Origin: Pleomorphovibrio marinus
GTDB taxonomy: Bacteria > Bacteroidota > Bacteroidia > Cytophagales > Cyclobacteriaceae
Assembly: GCF_003347495.1 (NCBI RefSeq)
Contig: NZ_QCXY01000012.1
Coordinates: 1-64,000 of the forward strand
Direction of reading: 5' to 3'
Length of the DNA stretch: 64,000 nucleotides
Shown: in pieces, positions 1 through 8,655 of the stretch
Position numbering within the stretch: the first letter of the stretch is position 1
Layout of the letters: each line of letters starts with the position of its first letter
Translations under genes and position numbers: made by a program
Notes under the pieces: generated by a model
Databases searched by the model: none
Seen by the model: only the letters and a program-made list of their open reading frames with translations
What the model was told of the DNA's origin: nothing

Positions 1-100
1 TCTCATTTATAAAAAGATTCTCGATTACCCTTATAAAGTAGCATGACTTGATTCACGATTTTAACAGTATTACCGAAAAAGATAGACAAGAGCTTCAGCC

Positions 101-559
101 ATGAAAAATATTTTCCTGATAATAGTATTAATCTTATCGATTTCCCATCTTAAAGCTCAAGACACCTTGAACTACCAATTGGTAGATGCTTTTAGGATAG
201 ACAAGAAATTCTCAACTGAAGTATTGAATTATTTGATAAAAAATGGGGAGTTAACAAAATCTGAAGTTGATGAACGAATGTTAAATATATTTCAAAACGT
301 TTATGTAATTGATATTTTTAATCCAGATAACCTTAATCAAAACGGAATTTATAGATTTGGTAGAATTTCAAGCCATGCAGATGTGTATCTCCTGATTAAA
401 TCTGAAAACCAAATAGAAATAATTAATGATTTCAACCATGAAGTAATTCAAAAAAAGGTTGATAAATTTCTCCAACAAGAATCAAACGAATTTGATGATC
501 AGACAATAAAAAAATACAAAACAGCCCTGAGCAATTGGTTTGAAAACAGAAGTTATTGA
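101..559 (+). CDS. Secreted protein of unknown function, first visible cassette
   Basis: A 152-residue protein with an N-terminal signal peptide (residues 1-19, hydrophobic core IFLIIVLILSI, likely cleavage after KAQ). The rest is a soluble, charged domain I do not recognise. The stop lies 12 bases before the left core of the first attC (572), so the gene fills its cassette tightly. The cassette's own left end is not visible: no GTT core matching its ATATAAC end is seen in bases 1-100, so the cassette may begin outside the window. Coding is AT-rich like the other cassettes and unlike the GC-richer introns. No function can be assigned. Confidence 0.7.
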   Translation: MKNIFLIIVLILSISHLKAQDTLNYQLVDAFRIDKKFSTEVLNYLIKNGELTKSEVDERMLNIFQNVYVIDIFNPDNLNQNGIYRFGRISSHADVYLLIKSENQIEIINDFNHEVIQKKVDKFLQQESNEFDDQTIKKYKTALSNWFENRSY

Positions 560-571
560 TAAATCAACGAG

Positions 572-702
572 ATATAACATCACCTTGGATACAGCGGGCG
601 GTACGGAGTAACTTTGAAAATTAGTATCTTTAAGAAGTTCGGAGTAAGCTTGAAGAGTACGGCTCCGAATGCCCGCCGTCTCCAAGCTGAACAACGTTAT
701 GG
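572..702 (+). repeat. attC-like site 1 (131 bp)
   Basis: The left core ATATAAC (572-578) is followed by CACCTTGGA and GCGGGCGG. The right half is GCCCGCCG, TCCAAGCTG and core GTTATGG (696-702). The arms form an imperfect hairpin with an unpaired base in the inner arm, as in integron attC sites. The central loop contains AGTATCTTTAAG, shared with several other copies. Confidence 0.8.
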
Positions 703-726
703 CACATTATAGAAAGACTGAGCTAA

Positions 727-1911
727 ATGACAAACATTCGATTTAGAAAAGAAAAAATATCCATTCAGAATATCGGTCGACAAAGATTTTGGATTGGAAT
801 TGTTGCGGGACTGATTTCAGTAATTTCAATTTCATTCTTTTTCAATCAATCAAGAGAATCGCTTAGACTTTTAACAAGTATGTCTGCGGACTTACTGATT
901 TTAAAAGACAATGAACTTCTATTTTTTAATTATTTCTTCTCATTCCTTTCAACTGTTTTGGGACTTTCAATCACAATATGGATTTGGATGCAGAACAGGA
1001 GACACAATCGGAGAAAAAACGGAATTTACAAACAGCTTTCAAATACCAATGCACTTTTAATTTTTTGGGTCATTTTGATGATAATATCTCGTTTTGGCTC
1101 AGTTCTTCCAATCATTTTATTTGGGCATCCAGGTTACGACAACCATTTAAACCTGTATGAAGAATTTTGGATACTTTTCGTCCTAATACCAATTGTGGTA
1201 TTTCTGCAAAGTTGGTTTACGGTTCGACTTGTTTATCAATCAGGAAAATGGATTTTCTTATCTCTTCTATTTTGTATAATGACTGCATTTACACTTCAAT
1301 TAACAACGTCAGTAAATCAAGAAAAACTCAATCGAGCATACCATCAAAGGTTTGAAAGCGAATACAACTATATCGACCAAGAAATAAAGATTGCCAAAGA
1401 AAAATATGGAATTGACTATAATGAACAGACTGTTGAAATTTTGAAAAAACAGATTACAGAAAGTTCTGTCAGACAGATTGAAAGTATTAAAAAAGCATTT
1501 TCTGTTGACAACCCAGTTACATTAGACACGATAATTCTTCAAAAGATAATAATCAGAAACTACAAAGAAGGTGGTTGGTATTATTACAGAAGGAACTCAA
1601 TAGAAAATTGGCGATATGCACTTCCTTACGACATTCTGAAGCAACTTGACTATTTTGACAGTAGCTCAAACGAGACAAAAGAACTTTTCGAGATATTAAG
1701 AGAAATGATTGACTTAGTGAATACGCCAGAAATAAATGGGGAAGAATATCAAAACTTCACAGAAACAGAAAGAAGAAGAAGTTTGGGAGCTAGATTTAAT
1801 ATACCTGACCCATTGATTGAACAGTTAAAAGAAGTTCGGATACAACTATTAGAAGACGACCGATATTCCGATTTTTCAACGAATTTAAACGTAATAAAAG
1901 ATAGAGAATGA
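727..1911 (+). CDS. Polytopic membrane protein of unknown function (cassette gene)
   Basis: A 394-residue protein with about five membrane segments in the first half (near residues 21-39, 58-87, 103-128, 142-163 and 174-192). A charged C-terminal half of about 200 residues follows, probably cytoplasmic and partly helical, with many Glu, Lys and Arg. I do not recognise the family. The cassette is bounded by GTTATGGCAC at its left end and GTGCCATAAC at its right end, which are perfect complements, so this is a complete cassette. The start ATG lies 24 bases after the right core of attC 1, so any promoter would sit inside the attC or further upstream. Confidence 0.75.
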   Translation: MTNIRFRKEKISIQNIGRQRFWIGIVAGLISVISISFFFNQSRESLRLLTSMSADLLILKDNELLFFNYFFSFLSTVLGLSITIWIWMQNRRHNRRKNGIYKQLSNTNALLIFWVILMIISRFGSVLPIILFGHPGYDNHLNLYEEFWILFVLIPIVVFLQSWFTVRLVYQSGKWIFLSLLFCIMTAFTLQLTTSVNQEKLNRAYHQRFESEYNYIDQEIKIAKEKYGIDYNEQTVEILKKQITESSVRQIESIKKAFSVDNPVTLDTIILQKIIIRNYKEGGWYYYRRNSIENWRYALPYDILKQLDYFDSSSNETKELFEILREMIDLVNTPEINGEEYQNFTETERRRSLGARFNIPDPLIEQLKEVRIQLLEDDRYSDFSTNLNVIKDRE

Positions 1912-1924
1912 AAGGAATAACGTG

Positions 1925-2054
1925 CCATAACATCACCTTGGATCCAGCGGGCGGTTCAGTGTAAATAGAAAAATCAGTATCTTTAAAAGTTAGGAGTAGG
2001 TTGGAAGAGAGCGGCCTCGAATGCCCGCCGACTCCAAGCTGAATCCCGTTACCA
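1925..2054 (+). repeat. attC-like site 2 (130 bp)
   Basis: Left core CCATAAC (1925-1931), inner arm CACCTTGGA, GC arm GCGGGCGG, right arms GCCCGCCG and TCCAAGCTG, right core GTTACCA (2048-2054). The left core pairs with the start of the preceding cassette. The right core pairs with the end of the next cassette (CGCTGGTA at 2921-2928). Confidence 0.82.
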
Positions 2055-2073
2055 GCGAGTTAAAAAACCACAT

Positions 2074-2916
2074 ATGAAGAAAATTATTTCCCTTTTGCTA
2101 TTAGTGGCAATTACATCCTGCACTCAAGGTCAGGAAGTCATTTTTAAGTCAAGGTTTTTACCTGAAAAAGAGTATTTTACATCAAGCTCGACTGATTCAA
2201 AAAACATCCTGAATGTATCAGGTCCCGAAGAAAGAATATTGAAAATGAAGGAAAATGGGTTTGTTTTCCCTATTAAAAGCATTACTCAAACTCAAATTCA
2301 AACCGAAATGAAAAACGGGGAGAAACAAGATGATGAAAGCTTTTTATATACAATGCTTTATAAGTCCATAAATACAACAACTATACAAAATGGAAAAAAA
2401 GAAGAAAAAGAAAACCCAATGACAGGGTTGGTTGTGGAAGGAAAATACAAACCAGGTGGTCAAGTTGAAGTTTTGAATATAATAAGTGATAAAGTAAATG
2501 ATGCTACAAAAAACATAATTAAATCCTCTCTAGAAACAGTCACGCAAAGTATTCCTTTTCCAGAAGAGCCAATGAAAATTGGCGACTCATTCAATCAGGT
2601 TATACCTATGACAATTCCTGTGGCAGATTTAGCAAGCGTTAATGTAATAATTTCGACTACTTATACTTTAGAAGAAATAAATAATGATTTTGCTTATTTT
2701 AACCTATATCAGGAAATTAAACTAAATATGGATCAAGAATCAGCAGAAATTACAGCAGACGGAAAAGGAACTGGAAAAGCCATTTATAATACCAAGTTCA
2801 ACTTTGTGAAAGATTACGGTACTGATTTAGAAATGAAAATATCAGTCGGAGTAGAAGATTTGATTTTTACAAATGAATTGGTCACAAAAACAAGTCAAAA
2901 GGTAGAAATAAAATAA
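2074..2916 (+). CDS. Putative secreted lipoprotein of unknown function (cassette gene)
   Basis: A 280-residue protein with a signal peptide and a probable lipobox (LLLVAITSC, lipidated Cys near residue 16), so likely an outer-membrane or periplasmic lipoprotein. The mature part is rich in beta-strand-like alternation with Thr, Ile and Val and looks like one all-beta domain. It resembles the general type of Bacteroidota DUF6263-like proteins, but I cannot confirm that family. The stop at 2914-2916 is directly followed by the cassette's right end CGCTGGTA, where a group II intron is inserted. The cassette is otherwise complete. Confidence 0.75.
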   Translation: MKKIISLLLLVAITSCTQGQEVIFKSRFLPEKEYFTSSSTDSKNILNVSGPEERILKMKENGFVFPIKSITQTQIQTEMKNGEKQDDESFLYTMLYKSINTTTIQNGKKEEKENPMTGLVVEGKYKPGGQVEVLNIISDKVNDATKNIIKSSLETVTQSIPFPEEPMKIGDSFNQVIPMTIPVADLASVNVIISTTYTLEEINNDFAYFNLYQEIKLNMDQESAEITADGKGTGKAIYNTKFNFVKDYGTDLEMKISVGVEDLIFTNELVTKTSQKVEIK

Positions 2917-2921
2917 AACCC

Positions 2922-2928
2922 GCTGGTA
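2922..2928 (+). repeat. attC-like site 3, left half (split by intron 1)
   Basis: GCTGGTA is the left core of the third attC, cut before its terminal AC by the intron. It is complementary to the start of its own cassette (GTTACCAGC at 2048-2056). The site continues at 8292 with ACATCACCTTGG. Confidence 0.75.
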
Positions 2929-2967
2929 ATCGAGTGGATGGCCGCAGGCCATAAGCCTGCGGAGCAC

Positions 2968-3036
2968 CCCTCACACCACCGAGCGTACGGGTCTCCCCGA
3001 AGCAAGTTCGGGGCAGGCAGTACTCGGCGGTTCACT
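2968..3036 (-). ncRNA. Group II intron domain V with an inserted hairpin (intron 1)
   Basis: The - strand reads GAACCGCCGAGTACTGCC, then a 19-base hairpin CCCCGAA-CTTGC-TTCGGGG (2995-3013), then GACCCGTACGCTCGG and TGGTGTGA. The outer arms match the usual domain V stem. The extra hairpin sits where the short apical loop would be, so the catalytic domain carries a REP-like insert. Confidence 0.65.
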
Positions 3037-3061
3037 GGATTGTAGGTTGCGCCCGCCTGAA

Positions 3062-4215
3062 TGACAGAGTCGGGCAGGATTTGAGGTAATAAGAAAGCAT
3101 AGATTCGTAACCCTTTCTTCTTAAGCGGGACAAAGTGATTGTAGTAATCAGAATTGGACTCTGGGCTACTGCCCATCCACCTTTTCTGGTACGACTCCAC
3201 GCATACGCATGGTCTTGGTCCACGCCCAGTCTGATCAGGTTTTTACGTTTTCGCTCTGGCTTTTTCTCCCGATCGCCATCGGGACCAGATACAGTAGCGA
3301 AGTCGGTTTCTGAGCCACTCGTCGATCTGTTTGAGTTTGGCATGAATACTTGCCAACCGGTAGTTGTTCACCCATCCCATCCAGACCTCCCTGAGTTTGC
3401 CAAGCCGTTCCTCGAAACTATACGGTCTGGTTTTCTTGGTAATCTGTTTGAGCTTGCGCTTGAGTGATTCCCAACTGCTCTTATTCACCACCAATGCCAC
3501 CCGCGGCCTGGCCCTTCGCTAAAAATGTCCATAGGGACATTTTCTTAACGCTCAGTCCTCCTTTGACCCCCTTCTTGTATGTTGGGACAAATGCATGTCC
3601 CAGCAGTTCAAAGTCGGAGGGTCTTCGGATGCCGCAGCACTGCGTGCGCCCCCTTCGCACTCCCGTGCTCGGGCGTCCCTGTTGATGGGCAACCTTAGCT
3701 TATCTCCCAGAAAGAGGTAAATCTCGTTGCCCACTTTCTTGGCTTCCCTCTTTGACTTGGTGTAGATGCTGAAATCGTCAGCATAACGGACGTAATTCAG
3801 GTTTCGCCTGTCCAGTTCCTTATCCAGCACATCCAAAAGGATATTGCTCAACAGGGGGCTGAGCGGGGAGCCCTGAGGAACCCCTTTTCTACGCCTGTGC
3901 AGTTTTCCGTTGATCTGGATGGGTGCACGCAGCCATTTTCGGATAAGCCGCAGGGTGGTCGGGCATTTTACCCGTTGGTAGATCAGTTGAAGTAGGACCG
4001 AGTGGTCAACTTCGTCAAAGAATCCTTTGAGGTCAATATCCACTATGTCCTGATAGCCATCATTGATGTTTTTCAGGGCTTGTGTTACGGCCTTGTGGAT
4101 GTTCTTTTCGGGGCGGAAGCCGTAGCTGTGTTCCTCGAACGTGAGTTCGTATTTGGTCATCAGCACTTGGCTTACCGCCTGTTGGAGCCACCTTTCCACT
4201 GCTGTGGGCAACCCC
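3062..4215 (-). pseudogene. Group II intron reverse transcriptase/maturase, catalytic and maturase part (broken)
   Basis: Reading down from 4215, the fragment has TAVERWLQQAVSQVL, SYGFRPEKN, IDLKGFFDEVDH, QGSPLSPLLSN and the catalytic YADD (YVRYADDFSIYTKSK), which are reverse transcriptase blocks 2-5. After LRLPIN the frame runs into a hairpin insert (CGAGCACGGGAGTGCG), and after a second insert (3510-3559) the maturase X domain resumes (SWESLKRKLKQITKKTRPYS, WMGWVNNYRLASIHAKLKQI). A third small insert (CCGATGGCGATCGG) disrupts CIW..W. The C-terminal stretch LIRLGVDQDHAYAWSRTRKG survives only here. The N-terminal part is at 7266-7521, beyond the recombinase element. No intact protein can be made. 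Confidence 0.8.
3510..3559. repeat. Mini-hairpin element, type A (stem AAAATGTCC)
   Basis: Flanks GGCCCTTCGCT and TTAACGCTCAGTCCT enclose the perfect stem AAAATGTCC / GGACATTTT. It interrupts the reverse transcriptase between the YADD domain and the maturase domain, at the same point as in introns 2 and 3. Confidence 0.75.
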
Positions 4216-4246
4216 CTTCTTAACTGCACTCCTTCACAGACAGGAG

Positions 4247-4498
4247 TTGGGATCTGTAAGGATAATCCATCCTTTCCATCCGCAGTACAACCAGGAATTC
4301 CAGGTCCTGAAAATCAGGAATTGCTCCGGAAAACTGACCTTATCACTTCAGGGAACTGACAGTGGCAGTTTCAGCATACAGGCAGACTGGACAGACTATT
4401 TCCCATCAGAGCCTCCTTTATTAAGTGGTCCGGACGAATATATCTCACTCCAGGCTCTCCTTGCACTTTGCGATATGGTAAAAAAAACTGATCAATAA
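4247..4498 (+). CDS. DUF5372-like small protein
   Basis: An 83-residue protein whose opening RIIHPFHPQYNQEFQVL matches the DUF5372 pattern I recall (R-I-T-H-P-F-H-P-hydrophobic-G-x-E-F). It is followed by an acidic C-terminal half ending in a helix (LQALLALCDMV). Its function is unknown. Such proteins are found just upstream of DUF6788 and serine recombinase genes, as here: the next gene starts 60 bases downstream. A role in the element's mobility or regulation is inference. The start ATG at 4247 precedes the conserved motif closely. Confidence 0.65.
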   Translation: MGSVRIIHPFHPQYNQEFQVLKIRNCSGKLTLSLQGTDSGSFSIQADWTDYFPSEPPLLSGPDEYISLQALLALCDMVKKTDQ

Positions 4499-4558
4499 TT
4501 CGTTTTCCGATATTTAATTGTTATTTTCGGACTACTTAAATAAGTATACCGATATATA

Positions 4559-4891
4559 ATGACAATATCAACTGATGAGCTCAAGAAAACCAGGGCGGAT
4601 CTGACCGCACAGCTTGCGGCGTTTGACGGAAAGATTCTCCGGGGTTCTCTCATAGAGAGTTATAAAAAATGCGGAAAGCCTGGATGTAAATGTGCCACGG
4701 GAAACGGCCATGGACCAAAACATTCCATGACGGTCAATTTTCCCAAGCGAAAACCGGAGAATGACTATATCCCGCTTGATTATGTGGCACAGGTAAAGGA
4801 ATACGTCTCCAACTACCAACGGCTCAAGGAAATCCTCGAGCAGATCTGCATGATCAACCGGGAGATACTAAAACGGAGGGAGGAACTATAA
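4559..4891 (+). CDS. DUF6788-like protein
   Basis: A 110-residue protein with the characteristic segment ILRGSLIESYKKCGKPGCKC followed by GHGPKHSM, i.e. CGKPGCKC plus a G-x-x-H-G-P-x-x-x box, probably a small metal-binding knuckle. The C-terminal 50 residues are helical (VAQVKEYVSNYQRLKEILEQ). The biochemical role is unknown. It lies between the DUF5372-like gene and the recombinase, 131 bases before the latter's chosen start, and is co-directional, so the three probably form one operon. A part in recombination (DNA binding or directionality) is a guess from context. Confidence 0.7.
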   Translation: MTISTDELKKTRADLTAQLAAFDGKILRGSLIESYKKCGKPGCKCATGNGHGPKHSMTVNFPKRKPENDYIPLDYVAQVKEYVSNYQRLKEILEQICMINREILKRREEL

Positions 4892-5022
4892 AGGGGAAAA
4901 GATGGATCTGCCCGTCATTGACATATCGGATAAAATAGAAGAACTGGGAATACTATTCGCAAACCTGTTACAGGATTGTTGCCTGGATACAGATATCCAA
5001 TTTCAATATGACTTAAACACCA

Positions 5023-7089
5023 ATGACCATGAACAGCAAGATCCGACCACACCACCTGCAGAAAACAGCCTTTGTCTACCTGCGCCAATCGACCATGCAC
5101 CAGGTGATGCACAACAGGGAGAGCACCGAGCGCCAGTATGCGCTGCGGCAGAAAGCCACCGACTATGGATGGAACCCATCCATGGTCCGGACCCTGGACG
5201 GGGACCTTGGCCGTTCGGGCAGCAATACCGCGGGACGGGAAGACTTCAAAACAATAGTAGCGGAAGTATCCATGGACAAAGTGGGGGCGATATTTGTACT
5301 GGAGGCTTCCCGGTTGTCCAGAAGTTCCGCCGACTGGAACCGCTTATTGGAACTTTGCTCCCTTACCAAAACCCTGATCATCGATCAGGACGGCTGCTAC
5401 GACCCCTCGGAATTCAACGACCAGCTCCTGCTAGGGCTGAAGGGTACCATGTCACAGGCGGAACTTCATCTAATAAGGGCCCGCCTTTACGGGGCGAAGA
5501 TCAACAAGGCAAAGAAAGGTGAACTCCGCTTCCCCTTACCCGTAGGCTATGTGCACGACCCGGACGGCAATATCACTTTCGATCCCGATGCACAGGTGTG
5601 CCATGTTATTCAGATGATATTCGATCTGTACCGCGAAAAGCAAAGTGCCTATGCCGTAATTCAGCATTTTGGCAGGAACAACATCGCGTTCCCAAAAAGA
5701 GCTTACGGTGGCAGATGGAAAGGAAAACTGGTCTGGGGGAAAGTAACCTATGAAAGGATAATCTCCGTTCTTGGCAATCCGTTTTATGCGGGGGTATACG
5801 CATGGGGCAGGCACAAAAGCTTCAAGTCCGTCAACGGGCACGGGGAGATCGTTACCAAACAGCGTCTGGTCCCCATGGAAGAATGGCCGGTGATGATCAA
5901 AGACCACCATTGCGGCTACATTACCTTTCAGGACTTTGAAAACAACAGGGCACAGGCCCGGATGAACAAAACAAAAAACCCCGATAACATCCTTGGCGGC
6001 CCCCCGCGGGAAGGAATGACTTTGTTGCAAGGCTTGGTTTACTGTGGCGTTTGTGGCCGGAGAATGACTGTCCGTTACACCATGAACGGCAAGTGTACGC
6101 CCACCTACGAATGCAACTGGAGAAAGCGGCAGGGAGTTACCCATAGTCCCTGCTTCAGCTTTAAAGCTTCCCTTGCCGACCCGGTTGTGGGGAAGATGGT
6201 TGTCGATGTGCTTACACCTGCCAACCTATCCATTGCCCTCAATGCTTTAAACCAGATTGAAAAGCGCAATACCACGCTGAACAGACAGGGTGAGATGAAC
6301 ATCCAGCGTTGTCAATACCGGGCTGATCTTGCGCAAAGAAGGTTTGAACAGGTAGATCCCGCCAACAGGCTTGTTGCCGCTTCATTGGAAAAGAGTTGGA
6401 ACATGGAACTGGAAAAACTTGCTGATGCCGAAAAGGAACACAGGGAGTACATGGCCAAACAGGAGAAAGAGTTCCCCGCTTCCAGAAAAAAAGAGATCAC
6501 GGATCTAGCCTCCCGTATTCCCGATCTCTGGACAAAAACTTCCAACGTAAAGGATAAAAAGCGTATAGTAAGGCTCCTGGTCAGCGACATTACCGTAACA
6601 AGGGATGCCGTCGCCAAAACATTGGCATTCAACCTGCGCTGGCAGACAGGCCAGCTACAGCAGTTCACCGTACCGCTTCCCCAAAATGTATTTGACAACA
6701 TCCGCTATCCCGAAGCAATGGTAGACCGGGTCCGCACACTCACCCTACTTCACGGAGATGACTGTAAAACAGTTGACATACTCAACAGTGAAGGTAAATT
6801 AAGCGCTACAGGCAAACCTTTTACCAAGGATATGGTCGAGTGGATCAGATTCAAACACAAGATAGACAGGCCGCTGATCAGGGATGAATATGAGTTCACG
6901 GTCGCCGAAACAATGAAAATATTCAGCGTATCAAAACACATGGTCTATTACTGGGTAAATAGAAAATATGTCCAATCCAGAAAACTTAAAAACCATATCC
7001 TGGTTGAAATACCGACAACCAAAGCAGCTGAACTGCGTCAGATGATCGAAAACTCCCACAAAGCAAGTTCAAGGATGTTGCCGCCATAG
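5023..7089 (+). CDS. Large serine recombinase
   Basis: A 688-residue site-specific recombinase. The N-terminal resolvase domain shows the catalytic serine in YLRQST (Ser23), the STERQ helix, and VLEASRLSRSSADW with the catalytic arginines. Residues 160-300 form the recombinase domain (GYVHDPDGNITFDPD, NPFYAGVYAWGR). A zinc ribbon follows (VYCGVCGRRMTVRY with a later Cys). The C-terminal half has a long coiled coil, and the end carries a helix-turn-helix-like stretch (FTVAETMKIFSVSKHMVYYW). It likely integrates and excises the 3-kb element that carries it. The frame is intact and the length is normal for this class. The alternative frame 4902-5522 overlaps it and is judged spurious. Confidence 0.85.
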   Translation: MTMNSKIRPHHLQKTAFVYLRQSTMHQVMHNRESTERQYALRQKATDYGWNPSMVRTLDGDLGRSGSNTAGREDFKTIVAEVSMDKVGAIFVLEASRLSRSSADWNRLLELCSLTKTLIIDQDGCYDPSEFNDQLLLGLKGTMSQAELHLIRARLYGAKINKAKKGELRFPLPVGYVHDPDGNITFDPDAQVCHVIQMIFDLYREKQSAYAVIQHFGRNNIAFPKRAYGGRWKGKLVWGKVTYERIISVLGNPFYAGVYAWGRHKSFKSVNGHGEIVTKQRLVPMEEWPVMIKDHHCGYITFQDFENNRAQARMNKTKNPDNILGGPPREGMTLLQGLVYCGVCGRRMTVRYTMNGKCTPTYECNWRKRQGVTHSPCFSFKASLADPVVGKMVVDVLTPANLSIALNALNQIEKRNTTLNRQGEMNIQRCQYRADLAQRRFEQVDPANRLVAASLEKSWNMELEKLADAEKEHREYMAKQEKEFPASRKKEITDLASRIPDLWTKTSNVKDKKRIVRLLVSDITVTRDAVAKTLAFNLRWQTGQLQQFTVPLPQNVFDNIRYPEAMVDRVRTLTLLHGDDCKTVDILNSEGKLSATGKPFTKDMVEWIRFKHKIDRPLIRDEYEFTVAETMKIFSVSKHMVYYWVNRKYVQSRKLKNHILVEIPTTKAAELRQMIENSHKASSRMLPP

Positions 7090-7265
7090 GGCTATAATTA
7101 TGGGCTTTTGGCAATAAGTCACCAAACTTCCCGGGACAGGCATTTATTCTATTTAAACCCCCATCAATCAAACCGGAATATGAAATCCATCCTTATATTT
7201 GCTATGGCAAAAACATACCGACAACTAACTGTAATAAAGTAGTATGAAAGCAACTTCGGAACCCC

Positions 7266-7521
7266 AAGTAACCTTGTTTTCCCGTTGCTCTTGGGGAGCT
7301 CCCCACAGCCTGGCCCGAAGCTCCCGCTTCGTCCCCCCCTTGATAGGTTTTGGTACATACGTGTGGTTCAGGATGGAGGTGGCAATCCTGTCCCTGTTGC
7401 TTTCCAGATAGGAAAACAGTTCGGTGACCTTCATGCCGTCCACCCCTGCCGAACCTTTGTTCCGCACTACCTGTCGGTAGGCTTTGTAGAGGTTCTTACG
7501 GTTGAGTACTTTTTCTATCAT
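7266..7521 (-). pseudogene. Group II intron reverse transcriptase, N-terminal part (broken)
   Basis: Starts MIEKVLNRKNLYKAYRQVVR at 7521, with GVDGMKV and LNHTYVPKPIKGG, the usual reverse transcriptase N-terminus. After PIKGG comes an insert with the palindrome GAAGCGGGAGCTTC. Then ELPKSNGKTRLLGVP appears in another frame and is cut by the recombinase element at 7265. The rest of the gene is at 3062-4215. Confidence 0.8.
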
Positions 7522-7551
7522 AATAAATCTGTTAACCCTCCCCTGCATTCT

Positions 7552-7600
7552 GGCCCCTCACTAAAAATATCCACCGGATATTTTCTTGACGCTCGGTCCT
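7552..7600. repeat. Mini-hairpin element, type A (stem AAAATATCC)
   Basis: Flanks GGCCCCTCACT and TTGACGCTCGGTCCT with the stem AAAATATCC / GGATATTTT. It lies in the 5' structural part of intron 1. Confidence 0.7.
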
Positions 7601-7914
7601 GCTTAAGATGGGGCTGCACCGATATGGTACTCCCCATCGAATTTGGACGTAATCCAGCGTTCAGTCTCCCGTATCAAGTCCGGGACAGGCTTTCGCTGTT
7701 CCGTGAGACCATCAGGGGTATGGTTTTAGCATTCCCTGCTCGTTTCTCCAGCTACTATGACCTCGGCTGACTTCTTGGCTCATAGAATCCGAATCTATTC
7801 CAAGATCTCCCCAGGTAAGGGCATATTCCTTCCCCCAATATCCACTGGATCTACCGAACAGGTACTTGATGGTTTCCCACCCTTTGGACGTCAGTATGCT
7901 GCCACGCGCCACCC

Positions 7915-7963
7915 GGCCCTTGGCTAAAAATATCCACCGGATATTTTCTTAACGCTCAGTCCT
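7915..7963. repeat. Mini-hairpin element, type A (stem AAAATATCC)
   Basis: Flanks GGCCCTTGGCT and TTAACGCTCAGTCCT with the stem AAAATATCC / GGATATTTT, in the 5' structural part of intron 1. A short-stem relative (GGCTCCTTGCACTCACGTGC, then TCGG) follows at about 8014. Confidence 0.7.
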
Positions 7964-8291
7964 CTCATCCGACCTGCCAGGCCTCCGTATGCCCACCGCA
8001 CTTCCCGGCTCCTTGCACTCACGTGCTCGGCCCCTATTCGTTGGAACCGGGGTTTGCAGTCTCGCTTCTAGTATATCCTGAGTCTTCAGGGCTTCACTGC
8101 ATGCCTCACGGCAAACCACCCCTGTGAAAAACAGGGCAGGCTATGCGACTTGCTAGTGCTTCGGGACAGCCTGCCCTGACACAGTCAGGGTTACCCCCGC
8201 ACACAAGGGATGCCGTCATTCGTCGGCACAGGCATTTCACCCTCTGGAATAATTTGGTATCTTCGATACCAGATGCCCATGCTGGGCACAC

Positions 8292-8380
8292 ACATCACCT
8301 TGGATCCAGCGGGAGGAACCATGTAACTTAAATCAAAAGGTTTCGAGAGCCCGCCGTCTCCAAGCTGAATCCCGTTATGG
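8292..8380 (+). repeat. attC-like site 3, right part
   Basis: Resumes with ACATCACCTTGG and GCGGGAGG and ends CCCGCCG, TCCAAGCTG and core GTTATGG (8374-8380). Its central loop is about 40 bases shorter than in the other sites and lacks the TATCTTTA segment. That motif reappears just downstream at about 8412, before the antitoxin gene. Confidence 0.75.
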
Positions 8381-8439
8381 TGCATGATAAAATGACCTCC
8401 GATTTAAAAAATTCGTATCTTTAAAAAAGATTTAAAAAA

Positions 8440-8655
8440 ATGGAAACTATTAGAATTGATATACTGAATCCCAAAGCTAAAGCCCTTTTAAAAGACTTAG
8501 CAAATTTGGATTTGATAAGGATTAGAAAAGAAAATTCTGAGAATACTTTTTCTGAGGTATTAAAAAAATTCAGGAGTAAGTCAGATGAAGCCCCAAGTTT
8601 AGAAGAAATTACAAAAGAGGTTGAAGCAGTTCGCAAAGCCCGGTATGAAAAATAG
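8440..8655 (+). CDS. Putative antitoxin of a PIN-type toxin-antitoxin pair
   Basis: A 71-residue protein, mostly charged and probably a small antitoxin. The N-terminus (IRIDILNPKAKALLKDLANL) is followed by a helical, disordered-looking C-terminus (SLEEITKEVEAVRKARYEK) suited to wrap a toxin. Its last 11 bases overlap the start of the PIN toxin, a typical toxin-antitoxin coupling. TATCTTTA, resembling the Bacteroidota -7 box TAnnTTTG, lies about 25 bases upstream of the ATG, so the pair may have its own promoter. The family is not certain. The call rests on size, overlap and the downstream gene. Confidence 0.7.
   Translation: METIRIDILNPKAKALLKDLANLDLIRIRKENSENTFSEVLKKFRSKSDEAPSLEEITKEVEAVRKARYEK

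Larger units (their letters stand above)
4216..7265 (+). mobile_element. Large serine recombinase element inside intron 1
   Basis: The intron reverse transcriptase reading GVP / TAVERW is split here. AACCCC occurs at 4210-4215 and again at 7260-7265, and joining the two flanks restores the intron sequence seen in intron 2. The 3050-bp segment carries three genes on the + strand (DUF5372-like, DUF6788-like, large serine recombinase), a set I know to travel together. No terminal inverted repeats are seen, which agrees with serine recombinase integration at a short core rather than DDE transposition. Bases 7090-7265 hold no gene. Confidence 0.75.
2929..8291 (-). mobile_element. Group II intron 1 inserted in attC 3, interrupted by a serine recombinase element
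   Basis: On the - strand the intron starts GTGTGCCCAGCATGGGC (from 8291) and ends ...CACTCGAT (to 2929). Near its 3' end is a domain V-like stem (GAACCGCCG...CGGTGGTGTGA) followed by a domain VI hairpin (CCGCAGGC / GCCTGCGG, 2942-2962). Removing it restores GCTGGTA + ACATCACC, a perfect attC left half. The encoded reverse transcriptase is broken by mini-hairpin inserts and by a 3 kb element (about 4216-7265). Insertion in the attC bottom strand at GT/TRRRY, antisense to the cassette genes, is the known habit of group IIC-attC introns. Subclass assignment is inference. 7549-8291 is the 5' RNA-structural part without a gene. Confidence 0.8.

Noticed and set aside
3032-3500. Several frames on both strands in the intron 1 maturase region
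   Set aside because: They are pieces of the broken maturase in shifted frames, or antisense shadows of it.
4902-5522. A 206-residue frame overlapping the start of the serine recombinase
   Set aside because: It overlaps the well-supported recombinase for 500 bases in another frame, and its later part is rich in Gly, Pro and Arg without family features. Only its first 40 codons precede the recombinase, and they are too little to support a gene.
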